43,666 nt of DNA from NCBI GenBank assembly GCA_029261255.1, contig JAJDBQ010000183.1:1-43666 (forward strand), given 5' to 3'. The notes under the pieces are model-generated. The model saw only the letters and a list, made by a program, of their open reading frames with translations. It was not told the origin of the DNA and did no database searches. This DNA comes from Nitrospirales bacterium (lineage in GTDB: Bacteria; Nitrospirota; Nitrospiria; Nitrospirales; UBA8639). The position numbers were made by a program, and so were the translations under genes. The first letter of the stretch is position 1. Every line of letters begins with the position of its first letter. This document shows, piece after piece, positions 16,177-23,736 of this stretch.

Positions 16177-17679
16177 CTAAAATCTGAATGTGGTCAGGAT
16201 GTAAAAATAATCGGTGTCTTTTTCCCCACCAGGGGGCAGTCCTGCCTTAGTAGGAAGCCTATTGAAATAATCGCCCTTGAACCAGTGGTCATAACCAGCA
16301 TCGAATTCTACATTCTGATTCACTTTCCATTGAATCTTCAACTCCACGTCATGCCCGAGAAACTTTCCCGATCCTCCGGATGCATCACGAAGGCCACTGT
16401 TGGCAAAGGCTCCGCGAGCAGTCGCCAAGTACCAAACTCGGTGCTTCAATTGCAATTTCCATCCATCCACGGGATTCAATATGAGGCGCCATCCAGGGGA
16501 GCTTATATTCGTACGGAAGAACGGCCCGAAATTGCCTGTAGGCATATACTCAAAGCGGCGAGCGCCGAAAAGTGTATCAAACGCTGAATCTTGGCTGTCG
16601 TTTGCGTTGCGATCTCCGCTAGCATAGTCGTAGTAAATAAGCAATCGTGGTGCCCATGGGATGTCGAAGGTGTAGCCCAAGTTGAGATGCTGGAAATGTG
16701 CGAAATGATCGATATTGCCTCGTTTTCCGGTTTGCCACACCGTCTCAATTTCATAATCGAAATGCCTAATTCCGGGATTCTTATGCAGTCGTATGCCAAA
16801 CGTGGAAAATGTTCGCTGGGAATTGACTGTAGAGCTGCGTTGATCATTCAGTCCGAAATAGTAGACATTAAGCCTGAGCCAGGCTAGGTGGCTGCTTTCA
16901 ACATAGGCTCCCCAAAATACATTTTGGTTGGATTGTTCGTCTAGTTTCCTCTCATCTCGCAATACGGGTTCTACCAAAAATGCACGAAATCGCCAGGTCT
17001 TGTCTTTGGCTAGTTGCCAATGTATCCCATCGAATGCATTCGTCGTATTGCGAAATGCGTTGCGAGCGATGAATCGCCGCCCCCCAATGTCCATGGTCAT
17101 TCTCCCAAGATGGAGATCGGTGCGGAGCCCGGTCCCAAATAGATTGGGTGTAGTCACGGAGATCATGAGTTGGAGAATGTCAGTTTCATTTTTGATGCCG
17201 GTGTCTACGAAGCTATTGGCATTATCCAAATGAACGCGGGAATCTTGCCCTTCAAAGAGAAATTTAAGTATTTCGCTATTTAGTCCCAACCGAATGCGGG
17301 AACGCTGTTGAATCTGAGCGTCCGTCTGCCCTAAAGCCTGGATCGATCGCCAGGGGTGATCATATGTTTCGAAGCGCGTTCGATGTTCTAAGCCGAGGTC
17401 AAGCCACCTTGGAAGATTCAGTGCGTGCTTGAGATAGCGATGCCATTGCCATTCGCTTGCTTGAACGAGCACGGCGTCAGCAGACTCTGGAAGCCGTGTA
17501 GTTGTAGCAGAATTGACCCGCTGCATTAATCCAGTAGTGAAGGGTTGGCTGCGAGATTCTGAAATATTGAACCTGAGAGGAATGTCAGGAGAGCTCAGAG
17601 CTCTATTGAGGTTGCCGGAGGTTAGGAGAAGGAAGCCGCTTAGAAGAATACTTCGCCATGTTATCTTCACGTGGCGCAT
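16177..17679 (-). CDS. Alginate-export-family outer-membrane porin
   Basis: The 500-residue protein has an N-terminal signal segment (about 9-30), a Gln/Arg-rich linker and then a barrel of the alginate-export domain type (AlgE-like, PF13372 as recalled). Family marks are LEHRTRFETYDHP near residue 95, the QQRSRIRLGLN strand, WQLAKDKTWRFRAFLVEPV, and late strands ending in a terminal Phe (FYILTTFRF). In many bacteria this domain is a general anion-channel barrel not tied to alginate. Here it is the first gene of a two-gene operon with modA, suggesting passage of molybdate or a related oxyanion through the outer membrane. That is inferred from context, not shown by the sequence. Confidence 0.87.
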   Translation of the reverse strand: MRHVKITWRSILLSGFLLLTSGNLNRALSSPDIPLRFNISESRSQPFTTGLMQRVNSATTTRLPESADAVLVQASEWQWHRYLKHALNLPRWLDLGLEHRTRFETYDHPWRSIQALGQTDAQIQQRSRIRLGLNSEILKFLFEGQDSRVHLDNANSFVDTGIKNETDILQLMISVTTPNLFGTGLRTDLHLGRMTMDIGGRRFIARNAFRNTTNAFDGIHWQLAKDKTWRFRAFLVEPVLRDERKLDEQSNQNVFWGAYVESSHLAWLRLNVYYFGLNDQRSSTVNSQRTFSTFGIRLHKNPGIRHFDYEIETVWQTGKRGNIDHFAHFQHLNLGYTFDIPWAPRLLIYYDYASGDRNANDSQDSAFDTLFGARRFEYMPTGNFGPFFRTNISSPGWRLILNPVDGWKLQLKHRVWYLATARGAFANSGLRDASGGSGKFLGHDVELKIQWKVNQNVEFDAGYDHWFKGDYFNRLPTKAGLPPGGEKDTDYFYILTTFRF

Positions 17680-17737
17680 GACTCATGCTGAAGGATGTAG
17701 AGGGCATGGGTTGAATCGACTCGAATGTTTGATATTG

Positions 17738-17766
17738 ATAGTAAATTTAAAGAATCCAATTGTCAA
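17738..17766 (-). promoter_or_regulatory. Sigma70-type promoter of the porin-modA operon
   Basis: On the minus strand, TTGACA (17766-17761) and TACTAT (17743-17738) are separated by 17 bases, about 60 bp before the porin start codon. Confidence 0.75.
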
Positions 17767-17796
17767 TTATAAATACTTATAAGAGGCAGCGGTTTC

Positions 17797-17813
17797 TCGA
17801 AAGATACTTTCGA
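17797..17813. promoter_or_regulatory. Palindrome TCGAAAG-ATA-CTTTCGA
   Basis: A perfect 7+3+7 inverted repeat lies about 30 bp upstream of the -35 box of the porin-modA promoter. It is either a candidate operator or part of the spacer's secondary structure. Confidence 0.45.
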
Positions 17814-17871
17814 AATATGAAAACGATCAGTCTGAAAAGATAGGAGGATGGATGAGGAGAAGGGCGACTGA

Positions 17872-17889
17872 TTCGAACTGTAGTTCGAA
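17872..17889. promoter_or_regulatory. Palindrome TTCGAACT-GT-AGTTCGAA
   Basis: A perfect 8+2+8 inverted repeat lies 11 bp beyond the stop of the deformylase gene. It shares a TTCGAA-like core with the palindrome at 17797-17813. It is not followed by a T-run on the deformylase strand, so it is not a typical terminator. Confidence 0.45.
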
Positions 17890-17900
17890 AGTAATGATGA

Positions 17901-18440
17901 TCAAGGTTGCCTACTGTTGGCGATGATCTTCTGCCATTCTTTTTCGGTGACCAAATCTTTAATTGATTCTACTCGGTCTAAAAAAACCAGTCCGTCTAGA
18001 TGATCGACTTCATGTTGAAAAATTCTGGCGAGAAATCCTTCGTATTTCGCTTCGATCAAGACACCTTCACGATTCTGAAACCGTATTCGAATTGTTCGGT
18101 GTCTTGGGACTAATCCTCGCATGCCAGGCACAGTGAGGCATCCTTCCCAATCTTTGTGCATCTCGGAAGAGCCCCATGTCAATTCGGGATTGATCATTGC
18201 CGTTGGTTCCATGTTCGGCGCATAAGGGTAGCGGGCGTTTGGGTGAGAAGAAAGAATGATGATTCGCTTGGAAATAGAAACTTGAGGTGCGGCGAGCCCC
18301 ATGCCGTTTTCATCGGCTGCGGTCGCAAACAGGTCATCGATAAAGGCTTGAAGTTGATCATCATGAACATCAGTGACGGTAGCAGCTTTCTGTCGAATGA
18401 CCGGTGCGCCTAGTTCCGCAATTTCAAGGATTCGAGCCAT
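17901..18440 (-). CDS. def: Peptide deformylase
   Basis: This metalloenzyme removes the formyl group from the initiator Met of nascent proteins. The 179 residues contain the three diagnostic motifs: GMGLAAPQ (46-53), EGCLTVP (99-105, metal ligand Cys101) and HEVDH (143-147, two His ligands and the catalytic Glu). All active-site residues are present. Motif 2 has Thr in place of the commoner Ser. AAAGAAG upstream of the ATG at 18440 is a modest ribosome-binding site. No methionyl-tRNA formyltransferase gene is adjacent, and the neighbouring genes are cupredoxins and a porin. Confidence 0.96.
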   Translation of the reverse strand: MARILEIAELGAPVIRQKAATVTDVHDDQLQAFIDDLFATAADENGMGLAAPQVSISKRIIILSSHPNARYPYAPNMEPTAMINPELTWGSSEMHKDWEGCLTVPGMRGLVPRHRTIRIRFQNREGVLIEAKYEGFLARIFQHEVDHLDGLVFLDRVESIKDLVTEKEWQKIIANSRQP

Positions 18441-18669
18441 ATTCGATCATTCTTCTTTTTGGGAGACTGATGACATTGAGGTCAGCCTATCAACCCTGAA
18501 TTCAGGTGGTTGGTCGAGTGAAAGCGAAAGAATCTGTACATCATTCATCGTGCGTGGGGCCTTAATGATTGTTTGAAGATGTGTGATTTTTCCTTCGCAT
18601 CTTATGCCCTGTAGAGAGCTTGGGGTATGAGTGAGCAAGGCCTTGGTTTCAGAGAAAGGAAATATTTCA

Positions 18670-19191
18670 CTACGGAACGATGTGTAATGAGGTATGCATC
18701 CCTTTGTCGTAATGCCCGGGGATGTTGCAAAACAACACGTAGCGTCCAGGATCCAATGATACCGTTTTCTTTTGGCTTGTGCCTGATGGGAATTCTTCAA
18801 TTTCATCGATGATTTCAATGTCAGCACCGTCTTCATTCACGAGATATTCCGTCATAACTCCCGACTGACTCTTAGCTTTTTTTCGTGGTAAATCAGTGAT
18901 TCTCAGGTCTGTTCTAAGAATCACCAGTTCGTGCGTACTCATCCCCTTATTCACCGCTTCGAATGTGAGTCTCCCAGCTTTGGCTTTGGTGGTATTGGGA
19001 TGAACCGTAAAATCTTTGAGGATGACGGTCACCTGTTCTTTTGTCGGTTCAGTCTGGGCGACAGCGGGCTGGTCCAATATTGAAATGGCCCAGGTCAGGC
19101 ATGCGAGTGTAAACGTCAAAAACAGTACCTGATGGATTATTGATTTCTTTGGTGTCATCGCGTCACGACTTTCTGCGAAATGATGAGACAT
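18670..19191 (-). CDS. Exported cupredoxin (type 1 copper protein)
   Basis: The 173-residue protein has a signal/anchor segment (about 19-47, ending AVAQTE) and a cupredoxin domain. Type 1 copper ligands can be placed: His87 in MSTHELV, and Cys155, His160 and Met165 in the FCNIPGHYDKGM loop. This is the classic His...Cys-x4-His-x4-Met pattern, so an electron-transfer or copper-carrier role in the periplasm is likely. An insertion between the His87 strand and the Cys loop makes it longer than plastocyanin and nearer to sulfocyanin-type or cytochrome-oxidase-like cupredoxins. The start may be 19158 instead of 19191; neither has a strong ribosome-binding site. The 229 bp between it and def hold a leftover frame that I do not trust. 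Confidence 0.9.
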   Translation of the reverse strand: MSHHFAESRDAMTPKKSIIHQVLFLTFTLACLTWAISILDQPAVAQTEPTKEQVTVILKDFTVHPNTTKAKAGRLTFEAVNKGMSTHELVILRTDLRITDLPRKKAKSQSGVMTEYLVNEDGADIEIIDEIEEFPSGTSQKKTVSLDPGRYVLFCNIPGHYDKGMHTSLHIVP

Positions 19192-19336
19192 GTTTCACAG
19201 AATTAAGAGGTACCATTCTGTGGACTGTATCAAGTGTATGAGCTATCAAATTTCCGTTCATTTTCACGACTTCGCTGATGTGCTTCGGAGATAGTAACGC
19301 GTGCTCTTTTTTGCCGTCTACCCGTAGCTGCTCTCG

Positions 19337-19543
19337 TTAAGAGAAATTCTGATCTTCTCTGTTGCCAAAGGCTAAAGTTTGGGGAAGCAGCGGAGTACGT
19401 GAGATATTTGTGGCCATTCGATTCACCTGCACGGCAAAATTCACAAATTCTGTCCTTGAGAAATGAAGCGTCATTGATCCGTATGAAAGGTGGAGGTTAC
19501 CGCATTCACACACATTCAGCTTGGCTTGTAGGGTCGGTGGCAT
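19337..19543 (-). CDS. Small CxCG protein
   Basis: The 68-residue protein begins 15 bp after the stop of the peroxiredoxin-like gene, with AAGAAAGG before its ATG, so it belongs to the same operon. It contains V-C12-E-C14-G-N-L-H, then LSYGSMTLHFSRTEF and a helical end. The two close Cys plus His could bind metal or heme, or could form a redox pair. I recall similar short proteins in Nitrospira genomes but know no function. The regular pattern and tight spacing make it a likely real gene despite its size. Confidence 0.7.
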   Translation of the reverse strand: MPPTLQAKLNVCECGNLHLSYGSMTLHFSRTEFVNFAVQVNRMATNISRTPLLPQTLAFGNREDQNFS

Positions 19544-19558
19544 CAGTAGGGCCTTTCT

Positions 19559-20080
19559 TCATGGTTGAGTGACGATATGTTTGAGGGAGTGGAAGGAGTT
19601 CTCAGCATGAGAAGCCTTGATGGATGAAGGGTATTGTTCTTGGCAATGTTTTAGAATTTCTATGAGGAAGGACAGTCCTCGCCAGTTCAACGAATGTATA
19701 AGGTGATATCTGATCACCCCTCTTGGATCAATAAAATAGCTTTGGCTGCGGTTTGCGCTGAGATTCTCTGCCACACCAAATATTCGACGTAATCGTTGCA
19801 AGGGGTCGGCTAACAACGGAATTCGGAGAATTTTAGCTTTGGATTGCTGGGCGTTGAGAAACGGATCTTCAGATAGCGACATTCCTAGGAGAATCGCACC
19901 CTCTTTTTCAACAGTCCGATAGCATTGGTTGAGAAAAATGGCATCGCCATAATCAAATAGGGGCAAGCAAGAGAGGATGCCCCATTGTCCTCGCAAGGAG
20001 GCCAAGTTGAGCAGGGTCATTTGGCCTTTCAATAAGGCCGGGACTCGCATGCGTGGTATCGTGGTATGCCCAATTTTCAT
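19559..20080 (-). CDS. Peroxiredoxin-like (AhpC/TSA fold) protein lacking the peroxidatic Cys
   Basis: The 173-residue cytoplasmic protein starts at 20080 behind AAGGAGA. The AhpC/TSA fold is recognisable from ILLGMSLSEDPF, the RIFGVAENLSANRSQSYFIDPRGVIRYH block and the closing helix. At the place where AhpC has DFTFVCPTE this protein reads LFDYGDAIFLNQ, so the peroxidatic Cys is absent. Nearby Cys38 and Cys53 are not at the usual position. It may have another redox role or none. It is followed 15 bp later by the CxCG gene and preceded by a terminator (20116-20161) and a Fur-box-like site (20306-20334), so control may depend on iron and read-through. Confidence 0.8.
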   Translation of the reverse strand: MKIGHTTIPRMRVPALLKGQMTLLNLASLRGQWGILSCLPLFDYGDAIFLNQCYRTVEKEGAILLGMSLSEDPFLNAQQSKAKILRIPLLADPLQRLRRIFGVAENLSANRSQSYFIDPRGVIRYHLIHSLNWRGLSFLIEILKHCQEQYPSSIKASHAENSFHSLKHIVTQP

Positions 20081-20115
20081 GTGCGTGTTCTCCTTTGAAG
20101 AAGTCTATCGATGGT

Positions 20116-20161
20116 AAAAAAGGGGAAGAGCGCCCAACATGAGAGAAAGGCGCCCCTCCCC
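20116..20161 (-). terminator. Rho-independent terminator/attenuator ahead of the peroxiredoxin-like gene
   Basis: On the minus strand a 13-bp stem (GGGGAGGGGCGCC with GGCGCTCTTCCCC, two G-U pairs) encloses a 14-base loop and is followed by six T. It lies 36 bp before the ATG at 20080 and downstream of the Fur-box-like site, so it would end a short leader transcript. Confidence 0.8.
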
Positions 20162-20295
20162 AGTGGGCGAGGAGAATCCTCGACCGGGAAGAGCAATGTG
20201 TTGGCTGGCTTCAACTTGTGGTTGAAGTCAGCAATAGCTTTGTGTGTACTCATATGGAGGATGCAGGTTCTCCTAGAATGCTGCTGATGTCTCGC
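20116..20295 (-). ncRNA. Candidate Fur-linked small RNA or leader RNA
   Basis: A short transcript of roughly 180 bases is predicted between the Fur-box-like promoter region and the intrinsic terminator. It contains a second stem near 20199-20232 (CTTCAAC-TTGTG-GTTGAAG, extended by flanking pairs). A 58-codon frame (from 20253, ending at the ATG of the next gene) crosses it, but it runs through the terminator stem and reads like translated hairpin, with no well-spaced ribosome-binding site. The arrangement recalls iron-responsive RNAs such as RyhB only in layout. The transcription start is not defined by the sequence. Confidence 0.45.
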
Positions 20296-20305
20296 TGTCT
20301 GTATT

Positions 20306-20334
20306 GATAATGATACTCAATATTAATATCATTA
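20306..20334 (-). promoter_or_regulatory. Fur-box-like operator
   Basis: GATAATGATACTCAATATTA, followed by ATATCATTA, closely fits the Fur consensus of GATAAT hexamers. It sits in an AT-rich promoter-like region about 230 bp before the peroxiredoxin-like gene. Confidence 0.6.
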
Positions 20335-20479
20335 AAGGTATCAATAATTATTCAGAGAGTCAAGGTTCAAGGAGCACGTCTGTTGACGAAATACAATCGA
20401 GGGCCGTCTGACTTAGACTTTCAGGTCATGGGGGCGGAAGTAGGAGAGGAGAGAATACGTTGGTTTTGGAATCTAGGGG

Positions 20480-20863
20480 CTAAGTTTCACTTGGACTATC
20501 AGAGTCTTGAACGACAAGAACTCCTTGCATGATGGGGTGGAACGAACAATGGTAGTGATACGAACCTGGAGGTAAATGGGGAATAGTAAAAGTGCTGTTG
20601 GGGCCGAGGGGGCCAGAATCAAAGGCGCAATATGCACCAATTTGACATTCGTCGTGAGTAATGGAGTGAAGCGCTCCCGTTGGATTATCCCAAGAGATAG
20701 CTGTTCTCGTTCCAATGTGAATGAGCGTCGGGGAGTAATATGGCGCGAAAGTGTGAATCGTGATGCGTGCCGTTGATGGAGCAGCTATAGACAACGAAGC
20801 CATCACGAATAGGCTAACGAGGAAAAGTCCAAGAATTTTATTTTGCAGTGGTGCCGACTTCAT
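20480..20863 (-). CDS. Plastocyanin-like cupredoxin
   Basis: From the ATG at 20863 the product is 127 residues with a signal peptide (about 1-32). An in-frame GTG at 20908 would add 15 residues. The mature domain is close to plastocyanin/amicyanin size. Copper ligands are visible: His66 in ALHSITHD, and Cys106, His109 and Met112 in HCSFHPIMQG. An additional Cys pair (C73 and C79) may form a disulfide. It probably carries electrons in the periplasm. It is transcribed in the same direction as the Fur-box locus 145 bp downstream but is separated from it by that locus's own promoter region. It is a separate protein from the cupredoxin at 18670-19191, with a much shorter ligand loop. Confidence 0.9.
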   Translation of the reverse strand: MKSAPLQNKILGLFLVSLFVMASLSIAAPSTARITIHTFAPYYSPTLIHIGTRTAISWDNPTGALHSITHDECQIGAYCAFDSGPLGPNSTFTIPHLPPGSYHYHCSFHPIMQGVLVVQDSDSPSET

Positions 20864-21003
20864 GAATATTTTTTTGGTTGGCAATCTATTCCTTAATCTA
20901 GTATTCACACGAATGGAAGACTATCAAATTAAGAATATTCTCTGATGCCTAGAGGAAGAGACCATATTCGAGAAAGTCAGAGGACAAGTATATTTTTCCG
21001 AAA

Positions 21004-22119
21004 TTAGGGCGCGCTTTCTGTGCTACTGGATGGTCCCATAAAGAGAATAGATTCATCACCACGCAAATGCTCTGGCTGAATCACGTATGTTCCTCCTAAG
21101 CTGCTATCCCATATAGAGGTTGCTGTTTCTGCATTTCCTCCCGTCAAAATATAGGCAAAGCCTCCAAAGAATCCACCGAGCACGGCATAGGTTACTTTGA
21201 TCGGGGTGTACAGCAATGACAACGCCCCACTCCCAATTATCAGTCCTCTAGACGCCTCCTGGGGTGGAGTTTCTTCATCGGGGCTCTCTGAATATAACGG
21301 TTCGATTTCCGATTCTAAGATATCTTCATCCGTGGAGTACGCGAGAGGTTTGGTCTCTTTTGCTAGGATTTCCCCATTGTTAAGGGAATTTGACTGGGCA
21401 GGAAGATTGGATGTTTCGGTGGGAGCGTTTTCGACTAGTGGAGGATCTGGAGGCAAAGTAGACATTTCCTTATATGCCGGATCAGGCACAACCCGTACAT
21501 GTTCTCTTGTTTTCACTTGTTGATGCACCATCGGCTGAGGAGGCACAGAGGATTGTGGCTCTTTCAGGGCCTTGATGAGTGCGAATGTTGTGAGGTCTCT
21601 CACCAATTGGTCGGATGCGACGAGTGGTTCAGAATTCCAGACCTTTGACCCAAATACGAGATCTCTCGTATTTGCGTTGATTCCTCGAACTTCAACTTCA
21701 ACAGTCCTCGGAGTCTCATCATCCTGTTTCATCGGATCAATATTTGGTTCAACCAGCTTTTCATTGATGTGTAAAAAAATCACCAAGGGAGCCCCTACTC
21801 TCCGAGCTGCTGAGAGCATGTGAGCTTGTGGCTTTGCTTTGGTTTGAGGCGCCATTGCCGTGTTATCCATGTTGTTGTCTGCCAAGCGATAGAGTACAAG
21901 TATTTGCTCATCATTCAGCCAGTCTGATGCGTGTTTCAAGGCCTCCGAATGATTTCCCCATACGACTGCACGAGTCTGTAGGCTGGGCATTGAGACTCGA
22001 AATCCTTCTCCGTTGAATTTCTTCTGATCCATGCCATGAGTTGCGCACCCGGTAAACAGAACCCATACGCAGAGGATCGTGAGACAAAAAATTAATGGTT
22101 TCATGGATGAATTTTTCAT
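21004..22119 (-). CDS. Lipoprotein, paralogue of the 4.3-kb lipoprotein
   Basis: The 371-residue protein has a signal segment with lipobox LFTGC (Cys25). The N-terminal domain shares FNGEGF, VVWGNHSEAL and FGSKVWNSEPLVASDQLV with the protein at 4300-5652. The middle (about 190-285) is proline-rich, acidic and probably disordered. The C-terminal 70 residues hold SLLYTPIKVTYAVLGGFFGG followed by ILTGGN, a W-D-S/A-S-L segment and EHLRGDESI. The last region is about 60-65% identical in the two proteins. The protein is 79 residues shorter than the other, matching the single absent middle unit. The conserved hydrophobic GGFFGG block may insert in a membrane. Function is unknown. It stands alone with a type I inverted-repeat element 270 bp upstream. 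Confidence 0.85.
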   Translation of the reverse strand: MKNSSMKPLIFCLTILCVWVLFTGCATHGMDQKKFNGEGFRVSMPSLQTRAVVWGNHSEALKHASDWLNDEQILVLYRLADNNMDNTAMAPQTKAKPQAHMLSAARRVGAPLVIFLHINEKLVEPNIDPMKQDDETPRTVEVEVRGINANTRDLVFGSKVWNSEPLVASDQLVRDLTTFALIKALKEPQSSVPPQPMVHQQVKTREHVRVVPDPAYKEMSTLPPDPPLVENAPTETSNLPAQSNSLNNGEILAKETKPLAYSTDEDILESEIEPLYSESPDEETPPQEASRGLIIGSGALSLLYTPIKVTYAVLGGFFGGFAYILTGGNAETATSIWDSSLGGTYVIQPEHLRGDESILFMGPSSSTESAP

Positions 22120-22779
22120 TATTCGTATTGTATCCCGTATTGACAGATTCGTGAAAGAAAAAAAGGATGAATAACAGGGCGCGTCTCACAAGCCATTTTT
22201 GAGGAGACTACCAGGAAGGTTCACTTCGTTCTATTCCCATTATGGGATGAAATGGTCGAACTCTTTCGAGTAGAGAAGGCTTCATAAAAACTTTATCATA
22301 TTTGGTTAAACGGGCTCTAGTAACTCTTCATATCCTGTCATGTGGCAGTGACATAGCTCTCGGGCATTCAGGAGGTTATGTCCAGATCTGAAGGGGAATG
22401 TTGAAAAAATCCCTCCAGCGGCGTTCTTTGAGCCAGTAAAAAGTGAGAAGTAAGTAGTAAGGAGAAAGACCATGGTCAGGAAACAATCATAAGCGCGATT
22501 GGTTTTTTGCTCTAGCTTCCTCGGTTGTACTCCTTGCGCCTCACGCCTGACTCCTCACGATCTTTGGGGGACTTTTTTGACTATTCCCGTCAGCCGCTGA
22601 CAACACAAATTTCTACAGTATTTATCAGCGATCTTTGAGGAATATTCAACAGCCCCTGAAGGTAGTGAAAAGGTTCAAAGCTTTGACTGAGCAAGGCGGG
22701 ACTACTCAAGGAGTGAGGTCGGGAATAATGGCGGAGGCCGGGGATCTCTACCGTTTCTCAAGATATTGCCGTGCTGTAT
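22120..22779. other. 660-bp gene-free spacer holding a repeat element
   Basis: The spacer contains the inverted-repeat element at 22393-22590. Otherwise I see only AT-rich sequence and no frame with protein character. GGAATATTCAACAG near 22650 resembles a solitary inverted element end. Confidence 0.5.
22393..22590 (+). repeat. Miniature inverted-repeat element, type I
   Basis: The ends GGGGAATGTTGAAAAAATCC and, read on the other strand, ACGGGAATAGTCAAAAAAGT form imperfect terminal inverted repeats. The interior matches 3657-3841: CCAGCGGC[A/G]TTCTTTGAG, an AG-rich tract, CCATGGTCAGGAAACA and a CT-rich tract with CTCACGATCT. It carries about 13 bp more than that copy, including a second CTCACG-like unit. 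Confidence 0.75.
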
Positions 22780-23430
22780 TTAATGCCCAGTCATGAACCA
22801 GCCAGCGATAGAGAGACGTTTGTGATCCCCAGCTAATGCATCAACACGGCAGACGCGGTGAAACTGGGGTACTGTAAAGATCACCAAAGAGCCCGGGGAA
22901 GGTGAAATGCATTGTGCGACTTCTAATTGTGTCGTTCCCTGTACGCCTGCGGTTTTTTTGTAAAGGATGAGTTCGCCCCCCCAATCAGGCTGCCATTCAT
23001 CATGAAAATACGTGGCCAAAGCTAAACGGCGAGTGGGAGGTATTTTCCCCTGCGCATACGTGTACGCATCGTCTGTATCGTCATGTGTCGAGAGGCAGTC
23101 ACCGCTGCCGTAGGAATAATAATTGAAATTGATATGGCGCCCTGTGATATTGGGAAACGATTCCATATATTCGGCGATACATGAGAGCCCTACTCGCTCC
23201 ATAAAGCGTTGACCTTCCAAAGAAGCCATCTCGGATTTTAACCAATTCCCGCAATTTTTGAACGCGTTGGCTACCGCTGGCATCTCAGCTAACGAGGTCC
23301 AGGTTGTGCTGTTCATGGCGTCTCGAAATATTTTTCGTTCTTCCGCGGACCAAAAATTCTCCAAAATTAAGAGAGGGTCAGAGGCAAAGGAGAACTGGTC
23401 TGCGTGAAAATCTGAATAATGAGCTTTCAT
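22780..23430 (-). CDS. 2-oxoglutarate/Fe(II)-dependent oxygenase (prolyl-4-hydroxylase type)
   Basis: The 216-residue protein shows the double-stranded beta-helix pattern of the P4H/AlkB-like superfamily. The metal triad is H116-x-D118 (STHDDTDD) and H191 (PQFHRVCRV). R205 (KRLSIAGW) is well placed to bind the 2-oxoglutarate carboxylate. The strand GRHINFNYYSYGSGDCLSTH before the HxD and DWGGELILY after it are typical. It should be catalytically competent. The substrate cannot be told; such proteins act on protein side chains or small molecules. A small frame lies 66 bp upstream. The ATG at 23430 has no strong ribosome-binding site. Confidence 0.88.
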   Translation of the reverse strand: MKAHYSDFHADQFSFASDPLLILENFWSAEERKIFRDAMNSTTWTSLAEMPAVANAFKNCGNWLKSEMASLEGQRFMERVGLSCIAEYMESFPNITGRHINFNYYSYGSGDCLSTHDDTDDAYTYAQGKIPPTRRLALATYFHDEWQPDWGGELILYKKTAGVQGTTQLEVAQCISPSPGSLVIFTVPQFHRVCRVDALAGDHKRLSIAGWFMTGH

Positions 23431-23496
23431 GGGTCTTTCTCAATCATCTTGTAAAACCTCTATGCCGCGACGGAACATCTTTGTAGCAAGTTCTCC

Positions 23497-23736
23497 TTAG
23501 TGCCGCAATCCGTGAATTTCCTTCTCTGTCCCGCGATGAGGAGTGATCGTTCGGATTGTTCTTTGCCAAGGGGGGAGTTGCTTAGGGGGTGTGCATTCCA
23601 AAGAGATATCAAACGTATCCTTTCGGATATCTGCTTTGAGCTCCTCGACATCGTCCAAGAGGCAGGCACTGAAAGATTGAGAGAAAATATCTTTCAATAA
23701 CAGGTAGTTGCTGTTGGCTGTTTCTGCGAAAGGCAC
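23497..23736 (-). CDS. Possible small protein upstream of the oxygenase gene (doubtful)
   Basis: A 79-residue frame starting with GTG runs toward the oxygenase gene and ends 66 bp before it. Its composition is protein-like (LLLKDIFSQSF, DDVEELKADIRKDTFDISLE), unlike most shadows here. There is no clear ribosome-binding site, the start is not ATG, and the opposite strand is also open (23500-23700). I recognise no family. If real, it could be co-transcribed with the oxygenase and even be its substrate or partner, but that is speculation. Confidence 0.3.
   Translation of the reverse strand: MPFAETANSNYLLLKDIFSQSFSACLLDDVEELKADIRKDTFDISLECTPPKQLPPWQRTIRTITPHRGTEKEIHGLRH

Noticed and set aside
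18447-18836. A 129-codon minus-strand frame ending 6 bp before def
   Set aside because: Its first half is the cupredoxin gene read out of frame. The second half looks somewhat protein-like and might be a gene remnant, but there is no start or ribosome-binding site for it.
20080-20253. A 58-codon leader peptide before the peroxiredoxin-like gene
   Set aside because: It translates straight through the terminator stem and T-run and has a poorly spaced ribosome-binding site. Non-coding leader or small RNA is preferred.
3657-22590. Segmental duplication carrying a lipoprotein gene together with its upstream type I element
   Set aside because: The element has the opposite orientation relative to the gene in the two places, and the spacers between do not match.
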